Assembly (NCBI RefSeq): GCF_017696015.1
Contig: NZ_JAAORL010000002.1
Location: forward strand, 558,001 to 622,000
Length of the DNA: 64,000 nt
Direction of reading: 5' to 3'
Source of the DNA: Prochlorococcus marinus CUG1415
Lineage (GTDB): Bacteria > Cyanobacteriota > Cyanobacteriia > PCC-6307 > Cyanobiaceae
Shown here piece by piece: positions 21,667 through 31,956 of this stretch (positions within the stretch are counted from its first letter, which is position 1; each line of letters opens with the position of its first letter). The position numbers and the translations under genes are program-made. Below the pieces are notes generated by a model, which saw only the letters and a program-made list of their open reading frames with translations, made no database searches and had not been told where the DNA came from.

Positions 21667-22122
21667 ATGAAAGCAATATCTCTAATCAACCATTCCAAAG
21701 GAGCTATTGGGTTAAGGTTGTTTGGATTAGGTCCTAATCTAAAGCCGACCAATGGATTAAATAAGCTCAGAAAATTACTAGATAGTAACGCTTTCTGGGC
21801 AAAAAGCCGAACAATTAATGATCTAAAAAAATGTCTTGCCAATAGTGACGTTATAATAAGTCTCTGGGTTGGCAACGAAATAGTTGGTTTTGGTAGAGCT
21901 TTATCAGATGGGGTTTACCGTGGGGTTCTTTGGGATATAGTTATCGATCAAAGTCACCAAGGAAAAGGTTTTGGCACATTAATTGTAAAAAATCTTGTAT
22001 CTTCTAAAAAAATTAAAAATACAAAGAAAATATATTTAATGACAACGAATAAAAAATTATTCTATTCTCAATTTGATTTTGAAGAAGTTACTACGCAAAA
22101 TTTATTAATTCGTGAAATATAA
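21667..22122 (+). CDS. GNAT-family N-acetyltransferase (Ycf52/NSI-like)
   Basis: Acetyl-CoA-dependent acetyltransferase, 151 aa. GNAT core: FWAKSRTINDLKKCLANSD, IVGFGRALSDGVYRGVLWDIVID (about 73-95), then the acetyl-CoA loop SHQGKGFGTLIVKNLV (about 98-113; Q/R-x-x-G-x-G/A pattern). It resembles the chloroplast and cyanobacterial Ycf52/NSI group, which includes enzymes reported to act on protein lysines and serotonin. The substrate here is unknown. Confidence 0.83.
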   Translation: MKAISLINHSKGAIGLRLFGLGPNLKPTNGLNKLRKLLDSNAFWAKSRTINDLKKCLANSDVIISLWVGNEIVGFGRALSDGVYRGVLWDIVIDQSHQGKGFGTLIVKNLVSSKKIKNTKKIYLMTTNKKLFYSQFDFEEVTTQNLLIREI

Positions 22123-22147
22123 AGTGCTTTTTCTATAGAAAATAAAA

Positions 22148-22579
22148 TTAAGATAAAAATTTACTATAAAGCCATCTTATAAAAGGACCTAAAACAGGAA
22201 GAGGTCCAAAAGTGGGTCCACAAAAATCAAAATAATCTCTGTGCTCTTTTATTGATCCATTTTCGCCAAATAATAAACGAGTGGTTCCAGGGTAAATAAA
22301 TTCTTTACCCATAATTTTTAAACCCATTGTCCATTCAACGAATCCCCAATTTCCACTGATGGCGATTGCATGCGTTTCTAAAAAAACATCATCACATCTT
22401 TTCACTAGCTTTTCTTGAGCTTTGATATAAGAATCCAAGCCCTCTGTTTCCTGGGTTGGGTCTATAAATATAACATTCTCATTATAAAATTCAGCCCATT
22501 TTTGTTTTGTTGGTGCATCTGCACCATAAGGTTTAGTAAATAATCCCCTTAAATCTTCTATAGAAATTACTCTTGTCAT
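22148..22579 (-). CDS. NTF2-like (SnoaL-type) fold protein
   Basis: 143 aa. The layout fits the NTF2-like cone fold: N-terminal helix, WAEFYNENVIFIDPTQETEGLDSY, then strands with GNWGFVEWTMGLKIMGKEFIYPGTTRLLFGENGSI. It is probably an enzyme or ligand-binding protein of the SnoaL type, but no catalytic set is clear. It is convergent with the GNAT gene (25-bp gap) and its start is 45 bp downstream of the tRNA-Gly gene. Confidence 0.65.
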   Translation of the reverse strand: MTRVISIEDLRGLFTKPYGADAPTKQKWAEFYNENVIFIDPTQETEGLDSYIKAQEKLVKRCDDVFLETHAIAISGNWGFVEWTMGLKIMGKEFIYPGTTRLLFGENGSIKEHRDYFDFCGPTFGPLPVLGPFIRWLYSKFLS

Positions 22580-22624
22580 TACAAAATTATTGTTATGAAT
22601 ACACTAAAGGATACAAACATTAAA

Positions 22625-22696
22625 AGCGGATGAAGAGATTCGAACTCTCGACTTTCTCCTTGGCAAGGAGATGCTCTACCACTGAGCTACATCCGC
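22625..22696 (-). tRNA. tRNA-Gly, anticodon GCC
   Basis: Read on the minus strand it folds as a 72-base cloverleaf. The acceptor stem pairs GCGGATG with CATCCGC. The D arm contains GTAGCTCAGTGGTAGAGC, the anticodon stem-loop is CTCCTTGCCAAGGAG and the T arm is GAGAGTTCGAATCTC. The loop gives anticodon GCC (glycine, GGC/GGU codons). CCA is not encoded, so it is added after transcription. Confidence 0.97.
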
Positions 22697-22756
22697 ACAT
22701 TAACGTTATTTTATCTTAAAGAAGGTATCAATGATAGAAATAATTAATTTTTTCAA

Positions 22757-23233
22757 CTAATTTAATTTTTGAATTAAAGAACCCATCTCAATTGCTTGTA
22801 AACCATAATTCCAACCAAGATTATTCTTAATACCTGCTCTTTCTAAAGCCTGCTGCATAGTATCAGTTGTTAAAACTCCAAAAATAATTGGAACATTATT
22901 CTCATTTGAAACTTGTGCGATACCTTTGCTAGCCTCGGATATGACTACATCATAGTGAGAAGTTTCACCACGGATAACCGCCCCAAGAGCAATGACAACG
23001 TCATAACTCTTTTTTTTCAGGAGAGTTTTTGCTGCAATTGGCAATTCAAATGAACCTGGTACCCAAACTATATCTACTTGATTACTTGATTCAGAAGTAT
23101 CTAAACCATGTCTTTTTAGACAATCAAGACAACCAGAGAGAATTTTATTTGTTATCAAATCATTAAATCTTGCTATTACAATTCCTACTTTTAAAGTAGA
23201 TGCATTAGTAAAAGAGCCCTCAAAAATAGCCAT
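22757..23233 (-). CDS. ribH: 6,7-dimethyl-8-ribityllumazine synthase
   Basis: Penultimate step of riboflavin synthesis, 158 aa. Motifs: [10 protein letters not shown] (about 18-27), [13 protein letters not shown] (about 58-70), and [14 protein letters not shown] (about 86-99) with the catalytic His. It is next to psbZ on the same strand; from memory the same pairing occurs in Synechocystis. A 10-mer in its upstream region recurs upstream of psbZ. Confidence 0.97.
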   Translation of the reverse strand: MAIFEGSFTNASTLKVGIVIARFNDLITNKILSGCLDCLKRHGLDTSESSNQVDIVWVPGSFELPIAAKTLLKKKSYDVVIALGAVIRGETSHYDVVISEASKGIAQVSNENNVPIIFGVLTTDTMQQALERAGIKNNLGWNYGLQAIEMGSLIQKLN

Positions 23234-23261
23234 TAAATTTTACTTAGTTATATTAATAGAC

Positions 23262-23271
23262 TCTCACGAAA
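23262..23271 (-). promoter_or_regulatory. TTTCGTGAGA element upstream of ribH
   Basis: Reads TTTCGTGAGA in the ribH direction, 29-38 bp before the start codon, followed by a TATTAAT-like stretch that could be a -10. The identical 10-mer lies upstream of psbZ at 23520-23529. Confidence 0.35.
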
Positions 23272-23282
23272 AGGTATTCGGT

Positions 23283-23480
23283 TCAAACTAAATTAGCAAT
23301 AACACCCTCAATCAATACTAAATGGAACCAAACTCCTCCAATTATTTCAACTTTCTTAATCTCTGGATTACGTCTATCAGATGGATCAGACTGTGTCATA
23401 TAGAAATATGGTACTCCCACTACTGCTATTAATGATGCAAATAAAAGAGCATTTATGAAGAAAAAGTTTACTGCCTGCAT
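23283..23480 (-). CDS. psbZ: Photosystem II protein PsbZ (Ycf9)
   Basis: Two-helix thylakoid protein at the edge of photosystem II, 65 aa (family about 62). Helix 1 FFFINALLFASLIAVVGVPYFY contains the conserved VVGVP. A short polar loop leads to helix 2 IIGGVWFHLVLIEGVIANLV, which resembles the GSGLW...LVAILNFLV end of PsbZ. Weak overall identity is usual for Prochlorococcus. Its position next to ribH supports the call. Confidence 0.85.
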   Translation of the reverse strand: MQAVNFFFINALLFASLIAVVGVPYFYMTQSDPSDRRNPEIKKVEIIGGVWFHLVLIEGVIANLV

Positions 23481-23519
23481 GATTCAGTCTTGAATTTTTA
23501 ATAATTATAAATACTATAT

Positions 23520-23529
23520 TCTCACGAAA
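23520..23529 (-). promoter_or_regulatory. TTTCGTGAGA element upstream of psbZ
   Basis: Same 10-mer as upstream of ribH, here 40-49 bp before the psbZ ATG and followed by TATAGTATTTATAAT, which offers -10 candidates. This repetition suggests a shared promoter element, not proven. Confidence 0.35.
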
Positions 23530-23549
23530 GTGATTTTTTTTGGAGAAAA

Positions 23550-23565
23550 TTTACATACTTTTAGC
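23550..23565 (+). promoter_or_regulatory. Weak HLR1-like (RpaB-type) site between psbZ and mutS
   Basis: TTTACA-TACT-TTTAGC: the first half matches the HLR1 half-site TTTACA exactly, and the second matches 4 of 6 bases with the correct 4-base spacing. It sits 70-85 bp upstream of psbZ and 59-74 bp upstream of mutS. Speculative. Confidence 0.2.
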
Positions 23566-23623
23566 TACTTTAAAATGCAAAAGCAAATTTTTTACCTAAT
23601 ATCAATTTAGGAATTTAAAAAGT

Positions 23624-26365
23624 ATGCAAGAAGATACGATAATTCAAAAGAATTTATTTGCTATTGAAAATGAAAATAATGAGCAAAAAGCAATAACAAA
23701 AATTCCAGAAGATTTATCTTGGGAAGATTTAAAAAAAGAATCGCAAAAAAGACCTAGACAAAGAAAAAATTCAACTAATTTAATCAATAAATTCAAGACT
23801 GATTTAATTTCAAAGAACAAAAATGTTTGCATCAATGAAGAGTCTTATAGTTACAAAACAGTCTCAAAACTGAAATTAACTCCTGTAATGAAGCATTATG
23901 TAACTCTAAAAGAGGAAAATAAAGATAGGTTATTGCTGTATAGATTAGGAGATTTTTTTGAATGTTTTTTTGAGGACGCTGTATTAATATCTAACCTTTT
24001 AGAAATAACACTAACCAGTAAAGATGCTGGCAAAGAAATTGGTAAGATCCCGATGGCAGGGGTTCCTTACCATGCAATGGAAAGATACTGTGCTGATTTA
24101 ATTAAAAAAAATTATTCTGTAGTTATATGCGATCAATTAGAAAAAAGTTCTGGCAGTTACGGGACTCCAATTAAAAGAGGAATAACAAGAATAATCACTC
24201 CTGGAACCGTCATTGAAGAGGGCATGTTAATAGCAAAACAAAATAATTGGATTACTGCTATTTACGTTTCAGAAGAAAAATCAAATGAATCTTATGAATG
24301 GGGTATATCAAAAGCTGATGTAAGCACAGGAGAATTAATCACTATGGAAGGTCAATCACTTTCTAAACTATTTGATGAAATTACTAAATTAGATTCTTCA
24401 GAAATCGTTGTAGGAAGCAATGATATAAGAAATTTATTAATTAAAGGAAATAGTCAAATCACATATACTGTTTCACAAGAGACTACGTTCGGCATTAATG
24501 AAGCAAATTATCTAATAAAAAAATATTTCCAAATTTTAAACCTAGAAGGAATAGGACTTAAAAATTTAAGCAATGCAACTAGATCACTTGGAGGTTTATT
24601 AAATTATTTAGAAAAAATTAATCCTTCAAATTTAGATAAGGATTCTTCTGTAAAAATCTCATTAGACTTTCCACAAATTCAATTTTGTCACAACAAACTA
24701 ATTATTGATTATCAAACTCAAAAAAATTTAGAAATAAAAAATACACAACGAGAAAACAATTATGTAGGTTCACTACTATGGAGTATTGATAGAACGTATA
24801 CCTGCATGGGTGCCAGGTGTTTAAGAAGATGGATAGATGCCCCTCTATTAAAGGTTAATGAAATTTATAAAAGACAAAATATAATTTCAAACTTTCTTGA
24901 ATCGAAACAAGTACGTATAGATACCCAGAATTTACTCAGAGCAATGGGGGATTTAGAAAGGCTTGCAGGAAGAGCTTGCGCAGGTCATGCAAGTCCTAGA
25001 GACTTAATTGCAATAGCGGAAGGTTTAAAAAAATTGCCTAGACTAAAATCCATCATTGAATTATTTAAATATGAGCTACCAGATTGGACTGATCAATTAA
25101 AAAATATTGATGAAGAACTATTAGAATTAGCTGATACTATTAGTTTTCAACTAATAGAAAATCCTCCTCTTAATATAAGTGAAGGAGGCATCATCCACGA
25201 TGGAGTTGACAATATATTAGACGGTTTACGAAATTTAATGGATGATTACTCTGAGTGGCTAAATAAGGAAGAAATAAAAGAGAGAAAAATGAGTAAAATT
25301 GCAAACCTTAAAATTCAATTTCATAAAAATTTTGGTTACTACATATCTATAAATAAGTCAAAAGTTAATTTAGCTCCACAACATTGGATCAAAAGGCAAA
25401 CCCTTACTAATGAAGAAAGGTATGTTACTTCAGAAATTAAAAATAAAGAAAATAAAATTTTCCAAATAAAAAATCGAGCTTCATCAAGGGAATATGAAAT
25501 TTTTTGCGAATTAAGAAATATTGTTGCTACAAAAACAAAGCAAATCAGATCAATTGCTAAATCTATAGCATCTCTTGATGCATTGCTTGGGTTATCAATT
25601 ACTGCAGTAGAAAACAATTTTATAAAACCTGCTTTAATTCCAAACAATGATTCACTTACAAAAAATAGTACAAAAATTATTGCCGGAAGAAATCCAATAG
25701 TTGAGCAACTATTAAATGAAAAAAAGTTTATAGCGAATGATATTTATTTTAATGATAATCAGAAATTAATCATATTAACTGGTCCCAATGCAAGTGGGAA
25801 AAGTTGCTTTATAAGGCAAATTGGTTTAATACAAATCCTTGCACAGATTGGTAGCTTTGTCCCTGCAAATAAAGCTGAAATCAAGATTTCAGATAGGATT
25901 TTTACAAGAATTGGAGCAGTTGATGATCAATCCTCGGGACAATCAACATTTATGGTAGAAATGTCTGAAACTGCATCAATTCTAAATCAGGCAACTTCTA
26001 GCTCACTTGTATTACTTGATGAAATAGGTAGAGGGACCTCTACTTTTGATGGCCTTTCAATAGCTTGGTCGGTAAGTGAATATCTTGCAAAAAAAATTAA
26101 ATGTAACACTATTTTTGCTACTCACTATCATGAACTAAATTATTTAAAAAATTCAAATAAGAATATAGAAAATTTTCAAGTTTTAGTAGAGCAAAATAAC
26201 GATCAGCTGATTTTTACCCACAAGATTGAAAAAGGAGGTTCAAATAAAAGTTATGGAATAGAAGCAGCTAAATTAGCAGGAGTCCCAAGAGAAGTTATAG
26301 AAAAAGCTAAATCAGTTTTAACCTCTTTAGAAGAAAATAATAAAATTAATAATAATATTGATTAA
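23624..26365 (+). CDS. mutS: DNA mismatch repair protein MutS
   Basis: Mismatch-recognition ATPase, 913 aa. The mismatch-binding domain has the F-x-E motif in [17 protein letters not shown] (about 104-120). The ATPase has [16 protein letters not shown] (about 720-735), [14 protein letters not shown] and [10 protein letters not shown]. An unusual charged N-terminal extension of about 80 residues precedes the domain; its Lys/Asn-rich composition looks disordered. An AGGA at 23609-23612 supports the ATG at 23624. MutL is not in the window. Confidence 0.97.
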   Translation: MQEDTIIQKNLFAIENENNEQKAITKIPEDLSWEDLKKESQKRPRQRKNSTNLINKFKTDLISKNKNVCINEESYSYKTVSKLKLTPVMKHYVTLKEENKDRLLLYRLGDFFECFFEDAVLISNLLEITLTSKDAGKEIGKIPMAGVPYHAMERYCADLIKKNYSVVICDQLEKSSGSYGTPIKRGITRIITPGTVIEEGMLIAKQNNWITAIYVSEEKSNESYEWGISKADVSTGELITMEGQSLSKLFDEITKLDSSEIVVGSNDIRNLLIKGNSQITYTVSQETTFGINEANYLIKKYFQILNLEGIGLKNLSNATRSLGGLLNYLEKINPSNLDKDSSVKISLDFPQIQFCHNKLIIDYQTQKNLEIKNTQRENNYVGSLLWSIDRTYTCMGARCLRRWIDAPLLKVNEIYKRQNIISNFLESKQVRIDTQNLLRAMGDLERLAGRACAGHASPRDLIAIAEGLKKLPRLKSIIELFKYELPDWTDQLKNIDEELLELADTISFQLIENPPLNISEGGIIHDGVDNILDGLRNLMDDYSEWLNKEEIKERKMSKIANLKIQFHKNFGYYISINKSKVNLAPQHWIKRQTLTNEERYVTSEIKNKENKIFQIKNRASSREYEIFCELRNIVATKTKQIRSIAKSIASLDALLGLSITAVENNFIKPALIPNNDSLTKNSTKIIAGRNPIVEQLLNEKKFIANDIYFNDNQKLIILTGPNASGKSCFIRQIGLIQILAQIGSFVPANKAEIKISDRIFTRIGAVDDQSSGQSTFMVEMSETASILNQATSSSLVLLDEIGRGTSTFDGLSIAWSVSEYLAKKIKCNTIFATHYHELNYLKNSNKNIENFQVLVEQNNDQLIFTHKIEKGGSNKSYGIEAAKLAGVPREVIEKAKSVLTSLEENNKINNNID

Positions 26366-26396
26366 ATTGTTGAAATTTTTATAATATAAATACTTT

Positions 26397-27020
26397 TTAA
26401 ATAGATTCCCTCAACAAAGCATTAACCGCAGCAGCTGCCATCGCAGCACCTCCTCTAGTTGAATTTAAAACGATTCTAGGCAGATCGGTGGAAAGCAATT
26501 TGTGTTTGCTTTTTTCTACGCCTATAAATCCAACTGGCATTCCAATAATTAAACTAGGTAAATCTTTTGCATTCTTTAAGATATCAATTAAATATGTTAA
26601 AGCCGTTGGCGAACTTCCAATTACTACAATAGGTGATTTCATGCCAGAATTTCTGACAGATAACTCCTTCCAACCTTCACTTAATCCATATGCAGTTTTA
26701 GTTAATTGGGAATGATTATTATCTTCAAACCACATTCTCGCAGAAAACACTTTATTCCTAGTAGTATTTTCTGCCATTGATTTTATAGCTGCTGCTGCCA
26801 TATCGGTATCCGTTAATATTGGAGCACCCTTTTTTAGGGCCTTAAGTCCCTTTTCGCAAGCACCTTCACTAAATTCTATAAGATTTTGAACTGAAAAATC
26901 TCCTGAAGTATGAACTAATCTTTCTAAAACCTTTTTTTCCAAATAATTTAGATCATTAGCTCCTAAATGAGATCTTATAAATCTGATGCTTTCCAAAAAA
27001 ATTGGATGATCAATTACCAT
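26397..27020 (-). CDS. cobH: Precorrin-8X methylmutase
   Basis: Moves a methyl group from C11 to C12 of precorrin-8X to make hydrogenobyrinate in cobalamin (pseudocobalamin) synthesis, 207 aa. Typical segments are RLVHTSGDF with the catalytic His (about 34-42), GAPILTDTDMAAAAI (about 66-80), GMPVGFIGVEKSK (about 159-171) and NSTRGGAAMAAAAVNALL. No other cob gene is adjacent. Confidence 0.95.
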   Translation of the reverse strand: MVIDHPIFLESIRFIRSHLGANDLNYLEKKVLERLVHTSGDFSVQNLIEFSEGACEKGLKALKKGAPILTDTDMAAAAIKSMAENTTRNKVFSARMWFEDNNHSQLTKTAYGLSEGWKELSVRNSGMKSPIVVIGSSPTALTYLIDILKNAKDLPSLIIGMPVGFIGVEKSKHKLLSTDLPRIVLNSTRGGAAMAAAAVNALLRESI

Positions 27021-27078
27021 TAAATTTAATTTGTGTTAAAAGTAATCATAGTTAATATATGATTTTTATTGAGCGATT

Positions 27079-28080
27079 ATGCCAATACAAATATTATGGG
27101 GTAATGATCTAAATGCTCAAAATACATTTATTCAAAACTTAATTGATAAAGAGGTATCCAAAGAATGGAAAGAAATAAACGTAACTAATTTAAATGGAGA
27201 TGATGATGAGCAAGTTAATAAAGCTTTTGATGAAGTGCTTACACCTCCTTTTGGAGCTGGATACAGAATAGTTGCATTGAAAAATAATCCAATTTTTACT
27301 TCAAAAAATGAGGATCTAAGAACTAAATTTGAAAAAATTCATGACAATATACCCCAAAATACTTATTTGATTTTACAAAATACAAAAAAACCAGACTCAA
27401 GACTTAAGAGTACTAAATTTTTACAAAAACTTATCAAAAATAATTTAGCCAAAGAAAAATCATTTTCTTTACCAGAAATCTGGGACTATGAGGGACAAAA
27501 AAGATTTTTAGAAGATGCAGCGAATGAAATGAATATCAAAATTGATAAAAATGCAGCTGAATTAATTATTGATTCTGTTGGGAATGATAGTTTTAAACTA
27601 ATAAATGAATTAGCTAAAGCAAAAACATACCTTTCTGCAGTAGCAAGTAATTCAAATTCACAACTGTTTCTTAAAAGTATTGATGTAAAAAAAATATTTA
27701 GTGATCATCAATCCAACATTTTCAAAATCATTGATTTTCTCTTACAAAAAAATATTAATGAAAGCCTCATTGAAATAAATTATTCCTTACAGAAAGGAGA
27801 ACCTGCTTTAAGACTAAATGCAGGTTTAATTAGTCAAATCAGAATTCATACCATTATAAAATTAGCAGTTAATTCAGGAAATGAAAATGCTGAAAAGATT
27901 TGTAATCTTGCAGGCATTTCTAATCAAAAAAGAATTTTTTTTATTCGAAGAAAAGTAAAAAATATATCGCAAGAATATTTAATTAATTTAATGAGTAAAT
28001 TATTAGATATTGAAACATCCCTAAAACAAGGTCATAATCCTATAAATGTTTTTACCGAGAATTTAATTAATTTAAGTTAA
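27079..28080 (+). CDS. holA: DNA polymerase III subunit delta
   Basis: Clamp-loader delta subunit that opens the beta sliding clamp, 333 aa. It has the usual layout: a P-loop-like N-domain without a Walker motif (MPIQILWGNDLNAQNTF), the PPFGAGYRIVALKN segment near 54-67, and a helical C-domain (LQKGEPALRLNAGLISQIRIHTII). Divergence is normal for HolA. It lies 58 bp from the divergent cobH and 39 bp upstream of lysC. Confidence 0.88.
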   Translation: MPIQILWGNDLNAQNTFIQNLIDKEVSKEWKEINVTNLNGDDDEQVNKAFDEVLTPPFGAGYRIVALKNNPIFTSKNEDLRTKFEKIHDNIPQNTYLILQNTKKPDSRLKSTKFLQKLIKNNLAKEKSFSLPEIWDYEGQKRFLEDAANEMNIKIDKNAAELIIDSVGNDSFKLINELAKAKTYLSAVASNSNSQLFLKSIDVKKIFSDHQSNIFKIIDFLLQKNINESLIEINYSLQKGEPALRLNAGLISQIRIHTIIKLAVNSGNENAEKICNLAGISNQKRIFFIRRKVKNISQEYLINLMSKLLDIETSLKQGHNPINVFTENLINLS

Positions 28081-28119
28081 CCAAATTATAAGTTTAAAAA
28101 TTTACATTATGATTTAAAT

Positions 28120-29880
28120 ATGGCTTTACTAGTAAAAAAATTTGGCGGTACTTCTGTCGGTGATATTAAAAAAATTCAAAATATTGCAAGTAGCATTTGT
28201 CAAAGTAAAGAAGTAGGAAACGAAATTGTCGTAGTTGTCTCTGCAATGGGGCAAACCACAGATGATTTAAATTGTTTAGCGGAATCAATTAGTAAAAATC
28301 CTAATCGAAGAGAATTGGATATGCTTCTCTCAACTGGAGAGCAAGTAACCATAGCTCTTCTCTCAATGGCATTAAACGAATACGGAATACCTGCAATTTC
28401 AATGACCGGTAGCCAGGTTGGAATTATTACAGAATCAATACATGGGAAAGCAAGAATTCTGGATATTAAAACAGAAAGAATCCACAATTATATAAATCAG
28501 GGTTTTGTAGTTGTAGTGGCTGGATTTCAAGGAACAACATTAAGTCATACGGGATCAATGGAAATTACAACTTTGGGTAGAGGTGGTTCAGATACCTCTG
28601 CAGTAGCTTTATCAACAGCTTTAGGAGCTGAAACTTGCGAAATTTATACAGACGTTCCAGGGGTTCTTACTACTGATCCAAGAATTGTTCCTAATGCAAA
28701 ACTCTTAGATAAAATTAGCTGTGAGGAAATGCTTGAACTTGCAAGCGTCGGTGCTTCAGTTCTCCATCCAAGAGCAGTAGAAATTGCTCGCAATTATGGA
28801 ATTAAATTGTGCGTCAAATCAAGCCACAGTGACTCACGTGGGACTCTCCTAGAAAGTCAAATCCAACCTCTCCCACTAAAAAGAGGAAGCTTAGAATTAA
28901 CAAAAACGGTCAATAGTCTTGAAGTATTAGAAAACCAAGCAGTATTCAGTCTCTCGAATATTCCTGATAGGCCTGGGATTGCTGCACAAATATTTGAAAA
29001 ACTATCAGAAGCAAGTATTAATGTAGATTTAATCATACAAGCGACAAATGATGGAAATAATAACGATATTACATTTACTGTTAGTGAATTAGAAGTTAAA
29101 AAAACTGCAGAACAATGTGAACTTATAACTAGTCAATTAGGAGGAAAATACAATCTAAAAACAAACATGACTAAATTGAGTATTCAAGGAGCAGGCATTA
29201 TGGGTAGACCAAGTGTTTCAGCTGATTTATTTGATACTTTATCTCAAGCGAATATAAATGTCAGGTTAATAGCTACTAGTGAAATTAAAGTCAGCTGCGT
29301 AATTGAAATAAATAATATTCCAAAAGCTATTAGATTTGTTGCTGAGAAATTTAAGTTATCCGATACACAAATATTTGTTAATCCAATCAACGAAAAACAA
29401 GATCAACCTGAAGTAAGAGGAATTGCATTAGATAAAAACCAAGTTCAAATAAGTTTTCGAAAACTGCCTGATCGTCCAGGTGTAGCAGCATCGATATGTT
29501 TAGCATTAGCTGAAAATAATTTACTTTTCGATACGATCGTGCAGTCTGAAAGAATTTCCTCTTTAAAAACTAAGGATATTAGTCTTACAATGAATAAGCA
29601 AGATAGAGAAAAAGCTAACTTAGTTTTTGAGGCCCTAACAAAGAAATTACCTGGTTCATACATTGAAGATGGCCCTGCGATAGCCAAAGTAAGTACTGTT
29701 GGGGCAGGAATGGCATTTCAGGTTGGAACGGCTGGAAAAATATTTAGAGCACTGGCTGACCAAAATATCAATATTGAAATGATTGCCACTAGTGAAATTA
29801 GGACTTCATGTATTGTCTTAGAAAAAGATTGTGACAAAGCAGTTAATGCGATTCATAATCATTTCGAATTAGAGAAATAA
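28120..29880 (+). CDS. lysC: Aspartate kinase with four ACT domains
   Basis: Phosphorylates aspartate, the entry step to lysine, threonine and methionine, 586 aa. The kinase domain starts LLVKKFGGTSVGD and includes TLGRGGSDTSAVALSTALGAE (about 151-171). The C-terminal half has four ACT modules in two pairs, each with an ISDRPG-like opening (SLSNIPDRPGIAAQIF and FRKLPDRPGVAASICL), as in other cyanobacteria. Feedback control by lysine and/or threonine is expected. Convergent with uvrB, 7 bp apart. Confidence 0.96.
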   Translation: MALLVKKFGGTSVGDIKKIQNIASSICQSKEVGNEIVVVVSAMGQTTDDLNCLAESISKNPNRRELDMLLSTGEQVTIALLSMALNEYGIPAISMTGSQVGIITESIHGKARILDIKTERIHNYINQGFVVVVAGFQGTTLSHTGSMEITTLGRGGSDTSAVALSTALGAETCEIYTDVPGVLTTDPRIVPNAKLLDKISCEEMLELASVGASVLHPRAVEIARNYGIKLCVKSSHSDSRGTLLESQIQPLPLKRGSLELTKTVNSLEVLENQAVFSLSNIPDRPGIAAQIFEKLSEASINVDLIIQATNDGNNNDITFTVSELEVKKTAEQCELITSQLGGKYNLKTNMTKLSIQGAGIMGRPSVSADLFDTLSQANINVRLIATSEIKVSCVIEINNIPKAIRFVAEKFKLSDTQIFVNPINEKQDQPEVRGIALDKNQVQISFRKLPDRPGVAASICLALAENNLLFDTIVQSERISSLKTKDISLTMNKQDREKANLVFEALTKKLPGSYIEDGPAIAKVSTVGAGMAFQVGTAGKIFRALADQNINIEMIATSEIRTSCIVLEKDCDKAVNAIHNHFELEK

Positions 29881-29887
29881 GTTCTTT

Positions 29888-31930
29888 TTAGTAATTTCTT
29901 GCCAATTTTTGTCTTAATTTTTTGATTCTATCCCTCAAATTTGCTGCTTCTTCAAAATTTAACTCTTTTGCAGCATCTTTCATTTGAATTTCTAACTTTT
30001 CTATTAAGCCAGGCAATTCTTCGATTAAACATTGATTATCGCTAGCATTGAGAATTGCGTCAGTTTTGTTATTAACTATATTTATTAAATCTTTAGATAA
30101 ACCACCAGCATCTAATTTTCTGGAAAGTTCTAGAAAAGATAATATTGAATTTTCTATTTTTTTACCTGCAGGTTTTGGAGTAATACCATTGACTTGGTTA
30201 TATTTTTTTTGAATAGTTCTTCTTCTTTCAGTTTCAGATATTGCTCTTTTCATTGAATCTGTGAAGTTATCTGCATAAAGCAACGCAACACCTTCAACAT
30301 GTCTTGCAGCTCTTCCTATTGTTTGAATCAATGACCTTTCTGCCCTAAGAAAACCTTCTTTATCAGCATCTAAAATGGCGACTAAGGATACTTCTGGAAG
30401 ATCTAGTCCCTCTCTTAATAAATTAACTCCTACCAAAACATCATATTCGCCCATTCTAAGGTCTTGAATAATTTCAATTCTTTCAATTGAATGGATTTCG
30501 GAATGCAAATATCTAACTCTTACTTTATTTTCAGATAAAAAATCAGTTAGATCTTCAGCCATTCTCTTAGTAAGTGTTGTCACTAGCACTCTTTGATTCT
30601 TTTCAGCTCTAATTCTTATTTCAGATAATAGATCTTCTATTTGGCCCTCACTAGGTCTTACATCAATTAAAGGGTCTAATACCCCAGTTGGTCTAATAAC
30701 TTGCTCAATAAATTCACCATCACATTGATCTAATTCCCATTGTCCGGGAGTTGCGCTTATAAATACTGTCTGTTTTGATTTTTCCCAAAACTCTTCACAT
30801 TTTAAAGGTCTATTATCTGCAGCACTTGGCAATCTAAAACCATGATCTATTAAAACTTTTTTTCGAGATTGATCACCGTTGTACATCGCATGAAGTTGAG
30901 GACATGTTACATGACTCTCATCGACAACCAACAACCAATCTTTAGGAAAGTAATCTATTAAACATTCTGGAGGTGAACCTTCCTCCCTGCCTGATAAATG
31001 ACGAGCATAATTCTCAACTCCATTACAATAACCAACCTCTTTAAGCATTTCTAAATCATATTTTGTGCGTTGTTCTAGACGTTGAGCCTCTAATAATTTT
31101 CCTTCGTATGTAAATTTATCGAGTTGTTTTTTTAATTCACTTCTGATTGCACTTATTGCACTTTCAAGTCTTTCTTTTGGAGTCACAAAATGCTTCGCTG
31201 GGTAAACGCTGACTTGTTCCAAACTTTCAAGTATTTCTCCCGTAGTAGGGTCAACATATCTAATAGCCTCGACTTCATCACCAAATAATTCGATTCTTAT
31301 TAATCTATCTTCATAAGCTGGACCGATTTCTAAAACATCACCTTTGATTCTGAATCTACCTCTAGTAATTTCAATATCATTTCTAGTATATTGATTTTCA
31401 ACGAGCGACCTCAAAGAAGAACGTAGATTTATTGATTTTCCAACTTCAAATTTAACTGCAGCTTTTAAATACTCACTTGGTATACCAAGACCATAAATAC
31501 AACTTATTGAGGCTACAACAATTACATCTTTTCTCTCAAATAATGAGCGTGTTGCAGAATGCCTGAGCATATCTATTTCTTCATTAATTGAAGCAGTTTT
31601 GGCTATATACGTATCACTTACAGGGACATAAGCTTCAGGTTGATAATAATCGTAGTAAGAAATAAAGTACTCAACAGCATTTTTTGGAAAAAACTGCCTT
31701 AATTCATTACATAGTTGTGCAGCTAACGTTTTGTTATGAGCCAAAACAAGAGCTGGCCTTCCTGTTTGTTGGATTACATTTGCAATAGTAAATGTTTTAC
31801 CAGTTCCAGTCGCTCCTAAAAGAGTCTGAAACTCTTTACCACTATTTACACCTTTAACTAATTTTTGAATAGCTTCTGGTTGATCTCCATTTGGTTCGTA
31901 AGGAGCCTGAAGCTTATAGTTGTTCATCAA
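29888..31930 (-). CDS. uvrB: Excinuclease ABC subunit B
   Basis: Damage-verifying helicase-like subunit of nucleotide excision repair, 680 aa. Walker [16 protein letters not shown] (about 40-54), the beta-hairpin region [12 protein letters not shown] (about 93-104), helicase motif [11 protein letters not shown] and a C-terminal UVR motif ([16 protein letters not shown]) that contacts UvrC. Normal length. Codon use looks like its neighbours. Confidence 0.98.
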   Translation of the reverse strand: MMNNYKLQAPYEPNGDQPEAIQKLVKGVNSGKEFQTLLGATGTGKTFTIANVIQQTGRPALVLAHNKTLAAQLCNELRQFFPKNAVEYFISYYDYYQPEAYVPVSDTYIAKTASINEEIDMLRHSATRSLFERKDVIVVASISCIYGLGIPSEYLKAAVKFEVGKSINLRSSLRSLVENQYTRNDIEITRGRFRIKGDVLEIGPAYEDRLIRIELFGDEVEAIRYVDPTTGEILESLEQVSVYPAKHFVTPKERLESAISAIRSELKKQLDKFTYEGKLLEAQRLEQRTKYDLEMLKEVGYCNGVENYARHLSGREEGSPPECLIDYFPKDWLLVVDESHVTCPQLHAMYNGDQSRKKVLIDHGFRLPSAADNRPLKCEEFWEKSKQTVFISATPGQWELDQCDGEFIEQVIRPTGVLDPLIDVRPSEGQIEDLLSEIRIRAEKNQRVLVTTLTKRMAEDLTDFLSENKVRVRYLHSEIHSIERIEIIQDLRMGEYDVLVGVNLLREGLDLPEVSLVAILDADKEGFLRAERSLIQTIGRAARHVEGVALLYADNFTDSMKRAISETERRRTIQKKYNQVNGITPKPAGKKIENSILSFLELSRKLDAGGLSKDLINIVNNKTDAILNASDNQCLIEELPGLIEKLEIQMKDAAKELNFEEAANLRDRIKKLRQKLARNY

Positions 31931-31956
31931 GCTAGTAGCTAAAGGATATTGCTATA

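Noticed and set aside
21489-21875. 128-aa minus-strand ORF opposite the GNAT gene
   Set aside because: It lies antisense to the recognised acetyltransferase, and its sequence has no motif.
22625-22696. tRNA-Gly as an island integration site
   Set aside because: No integrase, no duplicated tRNA end and only core genes on both sides.
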